A stretch of DNA of 64,000 nt from Kitasatospora arboriphila (GTDB lineage Bacteria > Actinomycetota > Actinomycetes > Mycobacteriales > Mycobacteriaceae). Location: assembly GCF_000717275.1 (NCBI RefSeq), contig NZ_JNYV01000002.1, positions 124,001 through 188,000 of the forward strand, given 5' to 3'. The position numbers and the translations under genes are program-made. How positions within the stretch are numbered: the stretch's first letter is position 1; each line of letters begins with the position of its first letter. This document shows, in pieces, positions 1 through 8,371 of the stretch. Below the pieces are notes generated by a model. It ran no database searches. It had not been told where the DNA came from and saw nothing but the letters and a program-made list of their open reading frames with translations.

Positions 1-1529
1 ACATCCGCGAGTTCTACCGAGTGACCGGGAACAACTGTCACGTACAAACAAAGACGCTCTCCGAGCACAGGATCGGGCATTGCAATGGCCGCCGCCATCT
101 CCACCCCGTCGAGCTGATAGGCGAAGTTCTCGATCTCTTCGGCGGAAATTTTTTCGCCACCACGGTTGATCATGTCCTTGTCACGACCGGCCACGACCAG
201 GTTGCCATCCGGCCGGCGGATCACGATGTCGCCGCTGCCGTAGAAGCCATCGGGTGTGAACGATTTCTTGTTGTGTTCAGGTGCACGGAAATAGCCACGG
301 GGCGTGTACGGGCCGCGGGTCAGCAGGGCACCGGGAGTGCCGTCGGCCACTGGTTCACCGAATTCGTCGACCACCAGGATCTCGTCAGCCTCGCTGACGG
401 GCCTGCCTTGGGTGCCGAGGATGACCTCGGGCTGATCGTCGAGTCGCGTCATGTTGATGAGACCTTCGGCCATCCCGAACACCTGCTGGAGTCGTGCTCC
501 CAATACCGGTTCAACACGCGCGGCGAGTTCGTCGGGCATCCGGGATCCACCGACTTGCAATACCTTGAGCGACGACCCGGTGAGGACGTGGTGGTCGCGT
601 TGATATTCGATCCACGACTGTGCAACCGCCGGCACCACAGCTGCCACCGTCACCGACTCGGCGTTGATTGTTCGAAGTGCGCGCTCGGCGGCCGGTGACC
701 GGAGCATCACCGCACGCGCGCCGACGAACAGGGCGCCCAGTATGCCCGGACATGCCAGCGGAAAGTTGTGGCTGCTCGGCAGTGTGCCGAGATAGACGGT
801 GCGTTCGTCGAACTCCGAGACCGCGTTGCAGGCTCGCACGTTGTACGCGTAGTCGTCGTGGGTCCGCACGATGAGCTTGGGTAGTCCTGTGGTGCCGCCG
901 GACAGCAGTAGGCAGGCGACGTCCGATCCGTTTGGCTCGAGGTCGGCGGTGTCGACGTGGGCGGCGGTGTCGAAGCCGGGCAAGAGCGGGTACTCCGGCA
1001 CGCCGGATGAGTCAGGATCGACGGTGAGCTCACCGTAGACGAACACCTTCCGCACCGAGGGCGCGTCGGTCGCGACCTGCTGGGCCACTGCCCGCAGATC
1101 GGTGTCCCGATCGGTGTCGGAGACGAACAGCGCAACACTGTCGGAGAGCCGGGCCAGGTGGGTCAGCTCATGCCGACGATGCGCCGGAAGTGCCATCACC
1201 GGGATGATGCCGACTCGAAAGCATCCCAGTGTCAGAGCGACGAACTCCCAGCAGTTGGGTAACTGGAGGAGCACCCGCTCACCCGGCACGACGGATTGAT
1301 CGAGCAGGTACTGAGCGATCGCGCCGGAACGGTCCCAGAGCTGCTTGTAGGTGAGCCTCTCGGCTCCGTCGCTCAGCGCCTCGTTGTCCGGCTTCGCAGC
1401 GACTTGCGCCGCGATGTAGGAGCCCAACGAGCGACCCTGCCAGTAGCCGTTGGTCCGGTAGGTCGACGCGAGTTCTTCTGGCCATGGCACCACACCGTCG
1501 ATGGGTGCGGACGCGGTTCGGATGCTCAT
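1..1529 (-). CDS. Aryl-AMP/CoA ligase, salicylate or 2,3-dihydroxybenzoate type (3' end outside window)
   Basis: ANL-superfamily adenylating enzyme that should activate an aromatic acid with ATP and pass it to CoA. About 509 codons are present; the C-terminal end runs off the left edge. I translated the start by hand: ATG at 1529, beginning MSIRTASAPIDGVVPWPEEL and followed by a YRTNGYWQGRSL stretch. That opening (WP, then YR..GYW.G.(T/S)L) is typical of DhbE/EntE-like dihydroxybenzoate or salicylate ligases. The ATG overlaps the stop of the upstream ADP-forming synthetase by 4 bases (ATGA), so the two are translationally coupled. With the flavoprotein further upstream, which resembles salicylyl-CoA 5-hydroxylase, it would fit the SdgA role (salicylate to salicylyl-CoA). 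That substrate is inferred from context; the family is secure. Confidence 0.8.
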   Translation of the reverse strand, partial: MSIRTASAPIDGVVPWPEELASTYRTNGYWQGRSLGSYIAAQVAAKPDNEALSDGAERLTYKQLWDRSGAIAQYLLDQSVVPGERVLLQLPNCWEFVALTLGCFRVGIIPVMALPAHRRHELTHLARLSDSVALFVSDTDRDTDLRAVAQQVATDAPSVRKVFVYGELTVDPDSSGVPEYPLLPGFDTAAHVDTADLEPNGSDVACLLLSGGTTGLPKLIVRTHDDYAYNVRACNAVSEFDERTVYLGTLPSSHNFPLACPGILGALFVGARAVMLRSPAAERALRTINAESVTVAAVVPAVAQSWIEYQRDHHVLTGSSLKVLQVGGSRMPDELAARVEPVLGARLQQVFGMAEGLINMTRLDDQPEVILGTQGRPVSEADEILVVDEFGEPVADGTPGALLTRGPYTPRGYFRAPEHNKKSFTPDGFYGSGDIVIRRPDGNLVVAGRDKDMINRGGEKISAEEIENFAYQLDGVEMAAAIAMPDPVLGERLCLYVTVVPGHSVELAD

Positions 1530-3622
1530 CGGCGCGGCCCTCCCGTTGTGTCATCTACCGCGGGTAGGACCACGGCATCGAGCGCGACCAGCCCGGTGGC
1601 GGTCACGCGAAGGGGATTGATCTCGATGTCGCCGACGGCCGGGTTCTGTCTTACGTACTGCGCGAGCGACACTGCGACCGAAGCGAACTCAGTCCGATTC
1701 AGTACAGGCCCGCCGCGCCAGCCGGCGAGCAGCGGTGCACACAGCAGGTCGTCGAGCATGGTGGCTGCCTCGGTTTCGGACAGGTCATGGCCGCGGATGG
1801 CCACGTCCCCGATGGCCTCGGCGGCCGTGCCACCAAGTCCGGCGACCAAAACCGGACCGAAGACGGCGTCACGACGGACGCCTAGAATCAGGTCGACGCC
1901 GCTGCCCGCCATTTCCTCGAGCAGATAGGCCATCGCCCCGATCCGGTCAAGTGCATCGTTGAGTTCGCCGCGAGAACGTACGCCAAGGTGCACACCTCCG
2001 ACCTCGGTCTTGTGCACGACGGTTGCGTCGAGGATCTTCACCGCCAGGGGGCCGCTCAGTTCGTCAAATGCCGCATGAGCAGCTGCCCGGTTCTCGCATG
2101 CGCGACGTTGCGGGGTTCGGATCCCCAGGCGATCAAGGACGTTCTTGGCGTCGTGCTCGTCCATCGGGAACGCCACCTGCGCGGTGTCTTCCGAAACTGC
2201 CATAGGTACCGGTCGCCCCTGCGCGAGGTACCGCGCCCGGGCGTCGTGAACCAACGCCCGTACCCCGGTCGCGAGCGACGTCGGGCTGGGCAGTACAGGA
2301 ACACCGAGTGCCGCGGCGCTCTGCGTGGTCATCTCGATCGCCCCGGCCGGGCCACCAATACCCAGCACGATCGGGATGTCGTTGACGCCGGACGTGCGTA
2401 CAGCATCGGCGAGGTCGACGGCGTCGGGTTCAGCGAGTGCATAGACGGCAAGTGCATCAATGTTCTTGTCTGCCGCCGTCGCGGTCAGCACGGCGCCGAA
2501 ACTCGCCCCTGGTCGCCCAGTGTCCACCGGATTGCTCTGAAACGTCATCGGTGGCAATAGTTTCGAGAGTTCGTCGGTCACCCTTTGAGAGAGCGGTGGG
2601 ACCGCGATCCCGTGGCTCAGCATGTCGTCGAGGATCATCAGGCCGGGCCCTGCCTGGGCAGTGACAATTCCGATTCCCGGCCGCTCGGCCGCCGGCAGCC
2701 GCGTGCGACTCAGGGTGGCCAGCGCATCGACGAGTTCGAGTTCGGTGTCGACGACCACGGCGCCGGCTTGGGCCAACAACGCACGGGTGGTCTTCCACGA
2801 CGTGGCCAGTGCCCCCGTGTGGGATTCGGAGAACGCCGAGACATCGGCTCGCCCAACGGCGATTGCCACCACCGGAGTCCGCTCGGTCACGGCGCGGATG
2901 GCTTCGACAAGTGCGGTGCCGTCTGTGACCGATTCGACGTGGAGTCCGATGGCGGTAATGGATTCATCGGTGCGCAGATGTTCCAGTACGTCGGCATTGG
3001 TCACGTCGACACAATTGCCGAGGCCTATTCCCACCCCGACTCCGACTCCCCTCTCGGACAGCAAAAACGACAAAGCGTGGTTCATGCCGCCGCTGGCTGC
3101 GACGACCGCGACTGTCCCGGCGGTGATTTGCGCGACGGTCGGGACGAAGCTGACCCGGATGCCATCTCCGGGGCGGAAGAATCCAGACGTGTTCGGTCCC
3201 AGGACGCGGATGCCCGTCGCGGCGCAGATCTCAGCGATCTCTTGTTGTGCTCGAACGCCGTCGGGTCCGGCCTCAGCGAACCCTCCGGAGCAGATGACCG
3301 CTCCCCCGACTCCTGCCTGGGCGGCTTCACGCAGACTCGCCGCAGTCGTGGCCGCGGGTATGCAGAAGACCGCTAGATCGAGTGGGGAGCCGTGCTCAGC
3401 TGTTGCCTCTGCCAACGACGAGTAGAAATCGTTGCTGTCGATCCTGGGGTTGATCGGGTACACCGCCAGTGACTCTTTCCCGCCGCTGATGAGTGCATCA
3501 ACCATGACGGAGCCGAGTTTTCCGGGGGAATCCGATGCGCCGATCACAGCCACCGATCGCGGACGCAGAAGTCGGTTGAGATTGGCTACTTTTGCTGCGC
3601 TGGGTATTTCGGTGACGGTCAT
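1526..3622 (-). CDS. ADP-forming acyl-CoA synthetase (acetate--CoA ligase family), 698 aa
   Basis: Single-chain NDP-forming acyl-CoA synthetase. The N-terminus (about residues 15-130) is a CoA-binding Rossmann domain (RPRSVAVIGAS). A succinyl-CoA-ligase-like domain carries the phospho-histidine motif SESHTGALA near residue 265, and the C-terminal third is an ATP-grasp domain (LAVKILDATVVHKTEVGGV). Length is normal for the fused alpha-beta form. It makes an acyl-CoA with ADP release, or runs in reverse. It overlaps the flavoprotein gene upstream (ATGA at 3619-3622) and the AMP-ligase downstream, so all three are one transcriptional unit. Having both an AMP-forming and an ADP-forming ligase suggests they act on different acids, perhaps the entry substrate and a side-chain product. 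Substrate unknown. Confidence 0.88.
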   Translation of the reverse strand: MTVTEIPSAAKVANLNRLLRPRSVAVIGASDSPGKLGSVMVDALISGGKESLAVYPINPRIDSNDFYSSLAEATAEHGSPLDLAVFCIPAATTAASLREAAQAGVGGAVICSGGFAEAGPDGVRAQQEIAEICAATGIRVLGPNTSGFFRPGDGIRVSFVPTVAQITAGTVAVVAASGGMNHALSFLLSERGVGVGVGIGLGNCVDVTNADVLEHLRTDESITAIGLHVESVTDGTALVEAIRAVTERTPVVAIAVGRADVSAFSESHTGALATSWKTTRALLAQAGAVVVDTELELVDALATLSRTRLPAAERPGIGIVTAQAGPGLMILDDMLSHGIAVPPLSQRVTDELSKLLPPMTFQSNPVDTGRPGASFGAVLTATAADKNIDALAVYALAEPDAVDLADAVRTSGVNDIPIVLGIGGPAGAIEMTTQSAAALGVPVLPSPTSLATGVRALVHDARARYLAQGRPVPMAVSEDTAQVAFPMDEHDAKNVLDRLGIRTPQRRACENRAAAHAAFDELSGPLAVKILDATVVHKTEVGGVHLGVRSRGELNDALDRIGAMAYLLEEMAGSGVDLILGVRRDAVFGPVLVAGLGGTAAEAIGDVAIRGHDLSETEAATMLDDLLCAPLLAGWRGGPVLNRTEFASVAVSLAQYVRQNPAVGDIEINPLRVTATGLVALDAVVLPAVDDTTGGPRR

Positions 3623-5313
3623 CGTGTCGCCTCCGCATGGGTGCGAGTGCCGGTGGCTGCCCTCTGCCGGGGTTCAAATGCCACTGCATCGGCTCGACCG
3701 GACAGGATGAGAGTGCTGGCGTCGTCTTCCTCGTTGACGGCCCGCCGGCTCTTGAGAGCGCTTGGATGTTCAACGATGATGACCGGGATATGGTGTGTCA
3801 ACCTCAGGTACTCGGCACAGAGCACCCGAGTCAGAGCTGTACCACCTCGCACGACCACGGCAGTCGGTGCGGCACCACTGAGCTCGGCGAGTCGTTGCCT
3901 CTCGGCGTCCGGCAGTGAAGTCGTCTCACTCATGGGCGCTTCCCACAGCACAATGTTGTCTGTCCCCAGTTGCGACTCGGCACGCAGGGTAGCGTTCCCG
4001 TCGCTCAAAATCATTGCATCCTGGGTTGTTTCGGTAACAGAGAGCAATCGACTCGTCAGGCGTCGCGAACCGACGGCGAGGGGGGTGTGCAGCGGATCGG
4101 CGCCGTGGCGCTCGATCCAGGCACCGAACGATGAATCGATGAAGCCGGGGTCGCGGACCTTGATCTTCTCTGCGGACAGGGCACGGGTGAAGAAGTGGAA
4201 CCCGAATTGCCATGGGTCCAGGGTTCGTTGGTACTCGCCGAAGTGGTCCCACCACGACAGACTAGGCAGGGAGGAATCCTGGATTCGCGCCACCTGGGGG
4301 CGGCGCAAAGACTGAAAGTCGTTGAGTGCGGTGTCAAGATCGTCGGTGTTTGCGATCGAGCGGGCGAGTTCCGCTGCATCCTCCATCGCCATCTTCGTGC
4401 CCGAGCCAACCGAGAAGTGCGCGGTGTGCACTGCGTCCCCGATGAGCACCACGGGAGTCGAATGTGCGCCACGCGTCGCCCACTGGCGGGTCCGACGGGT
4501 CCGGAAGTTCGCCCACCTAGAGTTGTTGGCGACGAGTTTGTGGCCGTCGATGTAGTCGGCGAACAACGTCTCGAGGTACCGCTGGGACTTGGTATCGGAC
4601 ACGCCGGGAGGCTGAGAGGTGTCGAACTCATCGAGGCCGGCACTGCGCCAGGTATCTTCGTCGGTCTCGACGATGAAGGTGCTCAGGCCTGATCCGATCG
4701 GGTAGGCGTGCACGGCGAAATTGCCGTGTTCGGAACGTTCGTGCAGGAAGGTCAGTCCAGCGAAGTCGTAGGTCGTGCCGAACCAGATGAACTTGACTCG
4801 GGCTTCATCCACCGCATGGCCGAGGTCATCGATGAACCGTTGCCGCACAGACGAATTGGCACCATCAGCGGCGATGATCAGGTCGTGCTCGCCAGCTGCG
4901 TCGAGGTCATCGACGGTGATGGGGTGATTGAAGTGCAAACGCACGCCGAGATCAGTAGCACGCTGATGCAGCGCACCGAGAAGAACTTTGCGGTGGATGG
5001 CCGACATCCCGTTGCCGCCGGCCGCAACAGTCGTGCCATCGCTGCGCACCTCAATGGAATCCCAATGCCGTCCGTCAGTGGCCAAAGCATCTGTCAGAAC
5101 CGAGTCGATACGTTCGATGTTGTCGAGAGTGGCGTCGGAAAACACCACACCAAACCCGAACACATCAGATGCCCGATTGCGTTCGAATACGTCGACCTGC
5201 GCGTTCGGCATCTGTCTGGCCAAGGCGATCGCGGCGAACAGCCCGCCAGGGCCTCCTCCGATACACGCGACGCGAAACGGCCCGCTTGACTGCGACGGCT
5301 CTGAGAATGACAT
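3619..5313 (-). CDS. FAD-dependent aryl-CoA hydroxylase, salicylyl-CoA 5-hydroxylase-like, 564 aa
   Basis: Group A flavoprotein monooxygenase. It has the dinucleotide motif VACIGGGPGGLFAA at about residues 15-28, an FAD-binding IAADGANS segment near 150 and GDAVHTAHFSVGSGTKMAMEDA near 290. The early FGFGVVFSDATL stretch is typical of salicylyl-CoA 5-hydroxylase (SdgC) and the N-terminal half of anthraniloyl-CoA monooxygenase. Those relatives often continue for about 350 residues as an old-yellow-enzyme barrel. Here only about 160 residues follow the FAD domain, ending with a degenerate LILSGRADAVAF that recalls the barrel's GRAD motif. The start ATG at 5313 has GAGGGG about 10 bases upstream. 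It lies just below PaaX and is coupled to the CoA ligases. Hydroxylation of an aryl-CoA is likely; salicylyl-CoA is the best guess. Confidence 0.78.
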   Translation of the reverse strand: MSFSEPSQSSGPFRVACIGGGPGGLFAAIALARQMPNAQVDVFERNRASDVFGFGVVFSDATLDNIERIDSVLTDALATDGRHWDSIEVRSDGTTVAAGGNGMSAIHRKVLLGALHQRATDLGVRLHFNHPITVDDLDAAGEHDLIIAADGANSSVRQRFIDDLGHAVDEARVKFIWFGTTYDFAGLTFLHERSEHGNFAVHAYPIGSGLSTFIVETDEDTWRSAGLDEFDTSQPPGVSDTKSQRYLETLFADYIDGHKLVANNSRWANFRTRRTRQWATRGAHSTPVVLIGDAVHTAHFSVGSGTKMAMEDAAELARSIANTDDLDTALNDFQSLRRPQVARIQDSSLPSLSWWDHFGEYQRTLDPWQFGFHFFTRALSAEKIKVRDPGFIDSSFGAWIERHGADPLHTPLAVGSRRLTSRLLSVTETTQDAMILSDGNATLRAESQLGTDNIVLWEAPMSETTSLPDAERQRLAELSGAAPTAVVVRGGTALTRVLCAEYLRLTHHIPVIIVEHPSALKSRRAVNEEDDASTLILSGRADAVAFEPRQRAATGTRTHAEATR

Positions 5314-5347
5314 CGACGTCGACCCCTCGTGTGAATGTGACCCGGAT

Positions 5348-5364
5348 CTCGAGTCAGATTCGAG
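5348..5364. promoter_or_regulatory. Short inverted repeat before the hydroxylase operon
   Basis: CTCGA and TCGAG arms (5 bp) separated by 7 bases lie in the 87-base gap between the PaaX-like gene and the flavoprotein gene. It is a possible operator for the adjacent regulator, but the arms are short enough to occur by chance. Confidence 0.25.
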
Positions 5365-5400
5365 TATGTGTCAGACATGAGCCCCTAGTCAATATTTTTG

Positions 5401-6216
5401 TTACATATCGGGAGATGCCAGTTCCTCGCCAGTGACGGTGACGACGTATTGTTCGGCGTCCGCCCTGAGTAGTTCGTGCGCCTCGGTGAACACCTCGTGC
5501 GCCGCGCGCCCGCGCCAGCCCGCCGGCAGAAGGGCCGATGGCAGATCGGGATCACGGAACGGGTAGCGGCGGTAGTCCTGGATCAGTCGCATCCGTTCGA
5601 CAAGTGCCTGCTCTCCGCCCATACCCCGGCGATAGCGCGACAGGAACGGTTGAAACTTTTCGATAAAACGTTGGTAGTCGTCGCCGAGTTCGCGCAAGTC
5701 CCAGCACCTTTGCGAGATCAATCGATCATCGGGCAAACCCGTCGATCGACTCGACAGCACCTGCACGTGCAGCTCATCGTCACCAGTGCACATCTCCCGC
5801 AGTCGTTTTGCCCGATCATGCGGTGAAAACCACACGGCGCCGCCGTAGCTACCGAAGCCGCACCACGTCAACGCAGTCTCGATACGTTTCCTGCGGTCAC
5901 GTGCGAGCACGCTCTCGTCCAGTAGTGCCTGTGTCCACAACCCGTCCCACTCGTCGGGTTCGCGCTCGAAGATGCGCGTACGCCCGTCGTCGAGCAGTCG
6001 CCAACTCTTGTCGTTGAGGCGGTAGGTTACTTCGCGACCCGACTTGTCGGAGTCGAACCACCCCTCTTTGCGAAGGCGGGCCATCACCACACGGACGGTG
6101 GCCGCCTCAACCCCGAAGACGCCCATCAGCGTCGTCAGTGGACCGAGTCGCACACCTCCCCCCGCGTACCGGAAGTACTCTCCATAGAGATCGAAGACAA
6201 GCGCACGCGGCCGCAT
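5401..6216 (-). CDS. PaaX-family transcriptional regulator, 271 aa
   Basis: Begins MRPRALVFDLYGEYFRYAGG, followed by a winged-helix stretch (GVEAATVRVVMARLRKEGWFDSDKSGREVTYRLND), the standard PaaX N-terminal domain. The C-terminal half, with WDLRELGDDYQRFIEKFQPF, matches the PaaX C-terminal domain. Length is close to the roughly 300 residues of the family. PaaX proteins typically repress and sense an aryl-CoA such as phenylacetyl-CoA. Lying immediately upstream of the hydroxylase and two CoA ligases, on the same strand, this one probably senses the aryl-CoA made by that operon. ATG start at 6216. The ligand is inferred from the neighbours. Confidence 0.9.
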   Translation of the reverse strand: MRPRALVFDLYGEYFRYAGGGVRLGPLTTLMGVFGVEAATVRVVMARLRKEGWFDSDKSGREVTYRLNDKSWRLLDDGRTRIFEREPDEWDGLWTQALLDESVLARDRRKRIETALTWCGFGSYGGAVWFSPHDRAKRLREMCTGDDELHVQVLSSRSTGLPDDRLISQRCWDLRELGDDYQRFIEKFQPFLSRYRRGMGGEQALVERMRLIQDYRRYPFRDPDLPSALLPAGWRGRAAHEVFTEAHELLRADAEQYVVTVTGEELASPDM

Positions 6217-6311
6217 GACTTGGTCCTTCCTACCGGGGCCAGCTCGACCAATTGATGTGTGTCACGGTGAGTGTAGCGAGGACGCTCCACGACGCACGTT
6301 ATTCGCATCTG

Positions 6312-6860
6312 TCATCGGTGCGCCCTTTGCTTATCTCGTGCCCCGGAGTTTTCGCCGAGTGTCTCGCGCAGCCACTCTCGTTCTGAGCCACTCATCGCAC
6401 GAGCAATCACGAGCAGTCCGCGCCGATACGGATCAGTCACGTCCTCGAGGCGCAGTGGCCGGTCACCGTCATAAAAGAAGCTGGCCGGCTCCTCGAGGAA
6501 CCGCAGACGCCGCCGTAGCACCGCGTGCTGATCATCCACCTCCGGGAGAAACGACAGGAAGGCCAAGATGGTCGAAAACTTTGTGAAGTCAGTGATTTCG
6601 GGGTCAGCGGGAGCCCGTAGCCGCCGCAACATCTCTTCATGCCCAGCCTCGGACAGTGTGAACACTTGCCTGGCCGCCCCGGCCCCCGGTTCCGTATGCC
6701 GTTCGAGGAGCCCCGTTTTGGCGAGGCGTTTGAGCGCCGGGTAGAGGCTTCCGTCGCTGACCGGACGAGAGTAGCCGGTCAGCTGGGCTACGCGGCGCCG
6801 AAGTTCGTAGCCGTGCAGTGGACCGTTGGCGAGAAAGCCAAGAATTGCGAGTTCCAACAC
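6312..6860 (-). CDS. PadR-family transcriptional regulator, 182 aa
   Basis: The N-terminal winged helix MLELAILGFLANGPLHGYEL followed by SDGSLYPALKRLAKTGLLER is a clear PadR signature; the rest is the helical C-terminal dimerisation domain. The start is GTG at 6860: an upstream ATG at 6868 is out of frame and no other in-frame start fits. PadR proteins usually repress a divergent or downstream operon for efflux or phenolic-acid metabolism and respond to small phenolics. Here the gene diverges from a transporter/hydrolase/reductase operon, and a perfect 40-bp palindrome lies 16 bases upstream of its start, so it probably represses itself and the divergent operon. Confidence 0.92.
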   Translation of the reverse strand: MLELAILGFLANGPLHGYELRRRVAQLTGYSRPVSDGSLYPALKRLAKTGLLERHTEPGAGAARQVFTLSEAGHEEMLRRLRAPADPEITDFTKFSTILAFLSFLPEVDDQHAVLRRRLRFLEEPASFFYDGDRPLRLEDVTDPYRRGLLVIARAMSGSEREWLRETLGENSGARDKQRAHR

Positions 6861-6876
6861 GCCACCATCCTGCCAC

Positions 6877-6916
6877 GAGTACCTCGATTCGAGGTATACC
6901 TCGAATCGAGGTACTC
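6877..6916. promoter_or_regulatory. Perfect 40-bp palindrome, probable PadR operator
   Basis: The left half reads GAGTACCTCGATTCGAGGTA and the right half is its exact reverse complement, centred at 6896/6897. Each half also contains a near-palindromic 15-mer (ACCTCGATTCGAGGT, centre mismatch only), so the site can be read as two tandem dimer sites. It sits between the divergent PadR gene and the transporter operon. Confidence 0.85.
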
Positions 6917-6979
6917 TGGGGCCTGCGGCTCGAGGTCCCGGGTCCGTTCACTGAAGTCCCAATCCGAACAGTCGTATAG

Positions 6980-8359
6980 GTGCATGAAATGTTGATGTCC
7001 GATCCGGGCGGCCCGGTGGGTCCGGGCAATCGCGCCCATGGCGCAGGTCAAGTTTCGCGCGCATCCATCGTGGTCGCAGCTCTGTCCACAGTCGTGGAGT
7101 GGTACGACTTCACGCTCTATTTGTTCATGACCGCAGTGTTGTCACGAGTGTTTTTCGGCGGTGGTGCCGACTCGATCCTCTCGACGTTGGCTGTGTTCGC
7201 CATCTCATACTTCATGCGGCCGTTGGGTGCGCTGGTGTTCGGTCATGTCGGAGATCTCTTGGGCAGACGCGCCGTGCTGCTGGTGTCGATGTCGTTCATG
7301 ACCGCCGCCATGGTGCTCACCGCCTTGCTGCCCACCAGAGAGCACATCGGCGCGGCGGCGGCAGTACTTTTGCTGGTGCTCCGATGTGCGATGGCGTTCT
7401 CGGTCGGGGGTGAGTACACCGGTGTGATGACCTATCTCGTCGAGAGCTCGGCTCCTGCGCATAGGGGGCTAGTTGCCTCGGTAGCCTCGGCGGCAAGTGA
7501 GATCGGAGCACTTCTGGCGGTCGGGATGACCGCCCTGACCACTGCACTTCTGAGTACGGCAGACTTGAACTCGTGGGGGTGGCGACTGCCCTTTCTGTTC
7601 GGCGCTCTGCTCGCGGCCTCGACACTGGTCGCACGCACCTTTCTGAGCGAATCCCCGGAGTTCGAGCGCTCAGTGCGCACTCGCACCACGGTGCGAAGTC
7701 CGCTCGCCACCACCCTGCGCTATCAGCGACCCGCGGTGCTTCGCGTGTTCGTGATCTCCGCGCTTGGCTCCATTACGTACTACGTCGGCGTTACCTACGT
7801 ACCCACCTACCTGACGTCCGTCGGCGGGTTCGCTGAATCCGACGCACTCTGGTTGTCGACGGTGGCAGCAGCCGCGGTCATCGCGATCACACCCGTTGCC
7901 GGGCTCCTCGCCGACCACTTCGGCAGGCGACCGACCTTATTTCTCTTCGGTGGTCTGGCAGCGGCTTTGTCGACCGCTATGTTCGTCCTGATGGACACTG
8001 GGAGGCCGGTGACCGCGTTGACCGGTGCAGCTGTTCTGGCTCTCATTGCCGGTGGCGTCAGCGCGGTGGGCGCCTCGGCATCGCCGGAACAGTTCGCCAC
8101 CGCAAACCGGTTGAGCGGCCTTGGTTTTGCCACTGTCGCCACTACTATATTCGGTGGGCTCACCCCTTACATTTCCCAAGCGCTCGTCACGGCCACCGGA
8201 CTCAACCTCATACCCGGCGTGATGGTCATGGTCGTAGCACTTGCCGCACTACCGGTGCTGTGGAACCTGCCAGAAACGGCCTACCGTCGCATGACCCCTC
8301 ATGTGAAGCAAGACATGCACACCCCGACGACCCAGTCGGTCACATCTGTGGACAACTAA
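6980..8359 (+). CDS. MFS transporter, metabolite:H+ symporter (MHS) type, 459 aa
   Basis: Integral membrane protein with about 12 hydrophobic segments. STVVEWYDFTLYLF near the first helix and GHVGDLLGRRAVLL in the 2-3 loop are classic MHS (shikimate/ProP/KgtP-like) signatures; HFGRRPTLF marks the second half. It should import an organic acid by proton symport across the cytoplasmic membrane. The longest reading starts at GTG 6980, but ATG codons at 6989 and 6995 (giving MSDPGG) are at least as likely. It is the first gene of a three-gene operon with the isochorismatase-like and oxidoreductase genes, opposite PadR, and the palindrome at 6877-6916 lies in its promoter region. Substrate unknown; an aromatic or short organic acid would suit the context. 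Confidence 0.88.
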   Translation: MHEMLMSDPGGPVGPGNRAHGAGQVSRASIVVAALSTVVEWYDFTLYLFMTAVLSRVFFGGGADSILSTLAVFAISYFMRPLGALVFGHVGDLLGRRAVLLVSMSFMTAAMVLTALLPTREHIGAAAAVLLLVLRCAMAFSVGGEYTGVMTYLVESSAPAHRGLVASVASAASEIGALLAVGMTALTTALLSTADLNSWGWRLPFLFGALLAASTLVARTFLSESPEFERSVRTRTTVRSPLATTLRYQRPAVLRVFVISALGSITYYVGVTYVPTYLTSVGGFAESDALWLSTVAAAAVIAITPVAGLLADHFGRRPTLFLFGGLAAALSTAMFVLMDTGRPVTALTGAAVLALIAGGVSAVGASASPEQFATANRLSGLGFATVATTIFGGLTPYISQALVTATGLNLIPGVMVMVVALAALPVLWNLPETAYRRMTPHVKQDMHTPTTQSVTSVDN

Positions 8360-8371
8360 AGGAGAAACACC

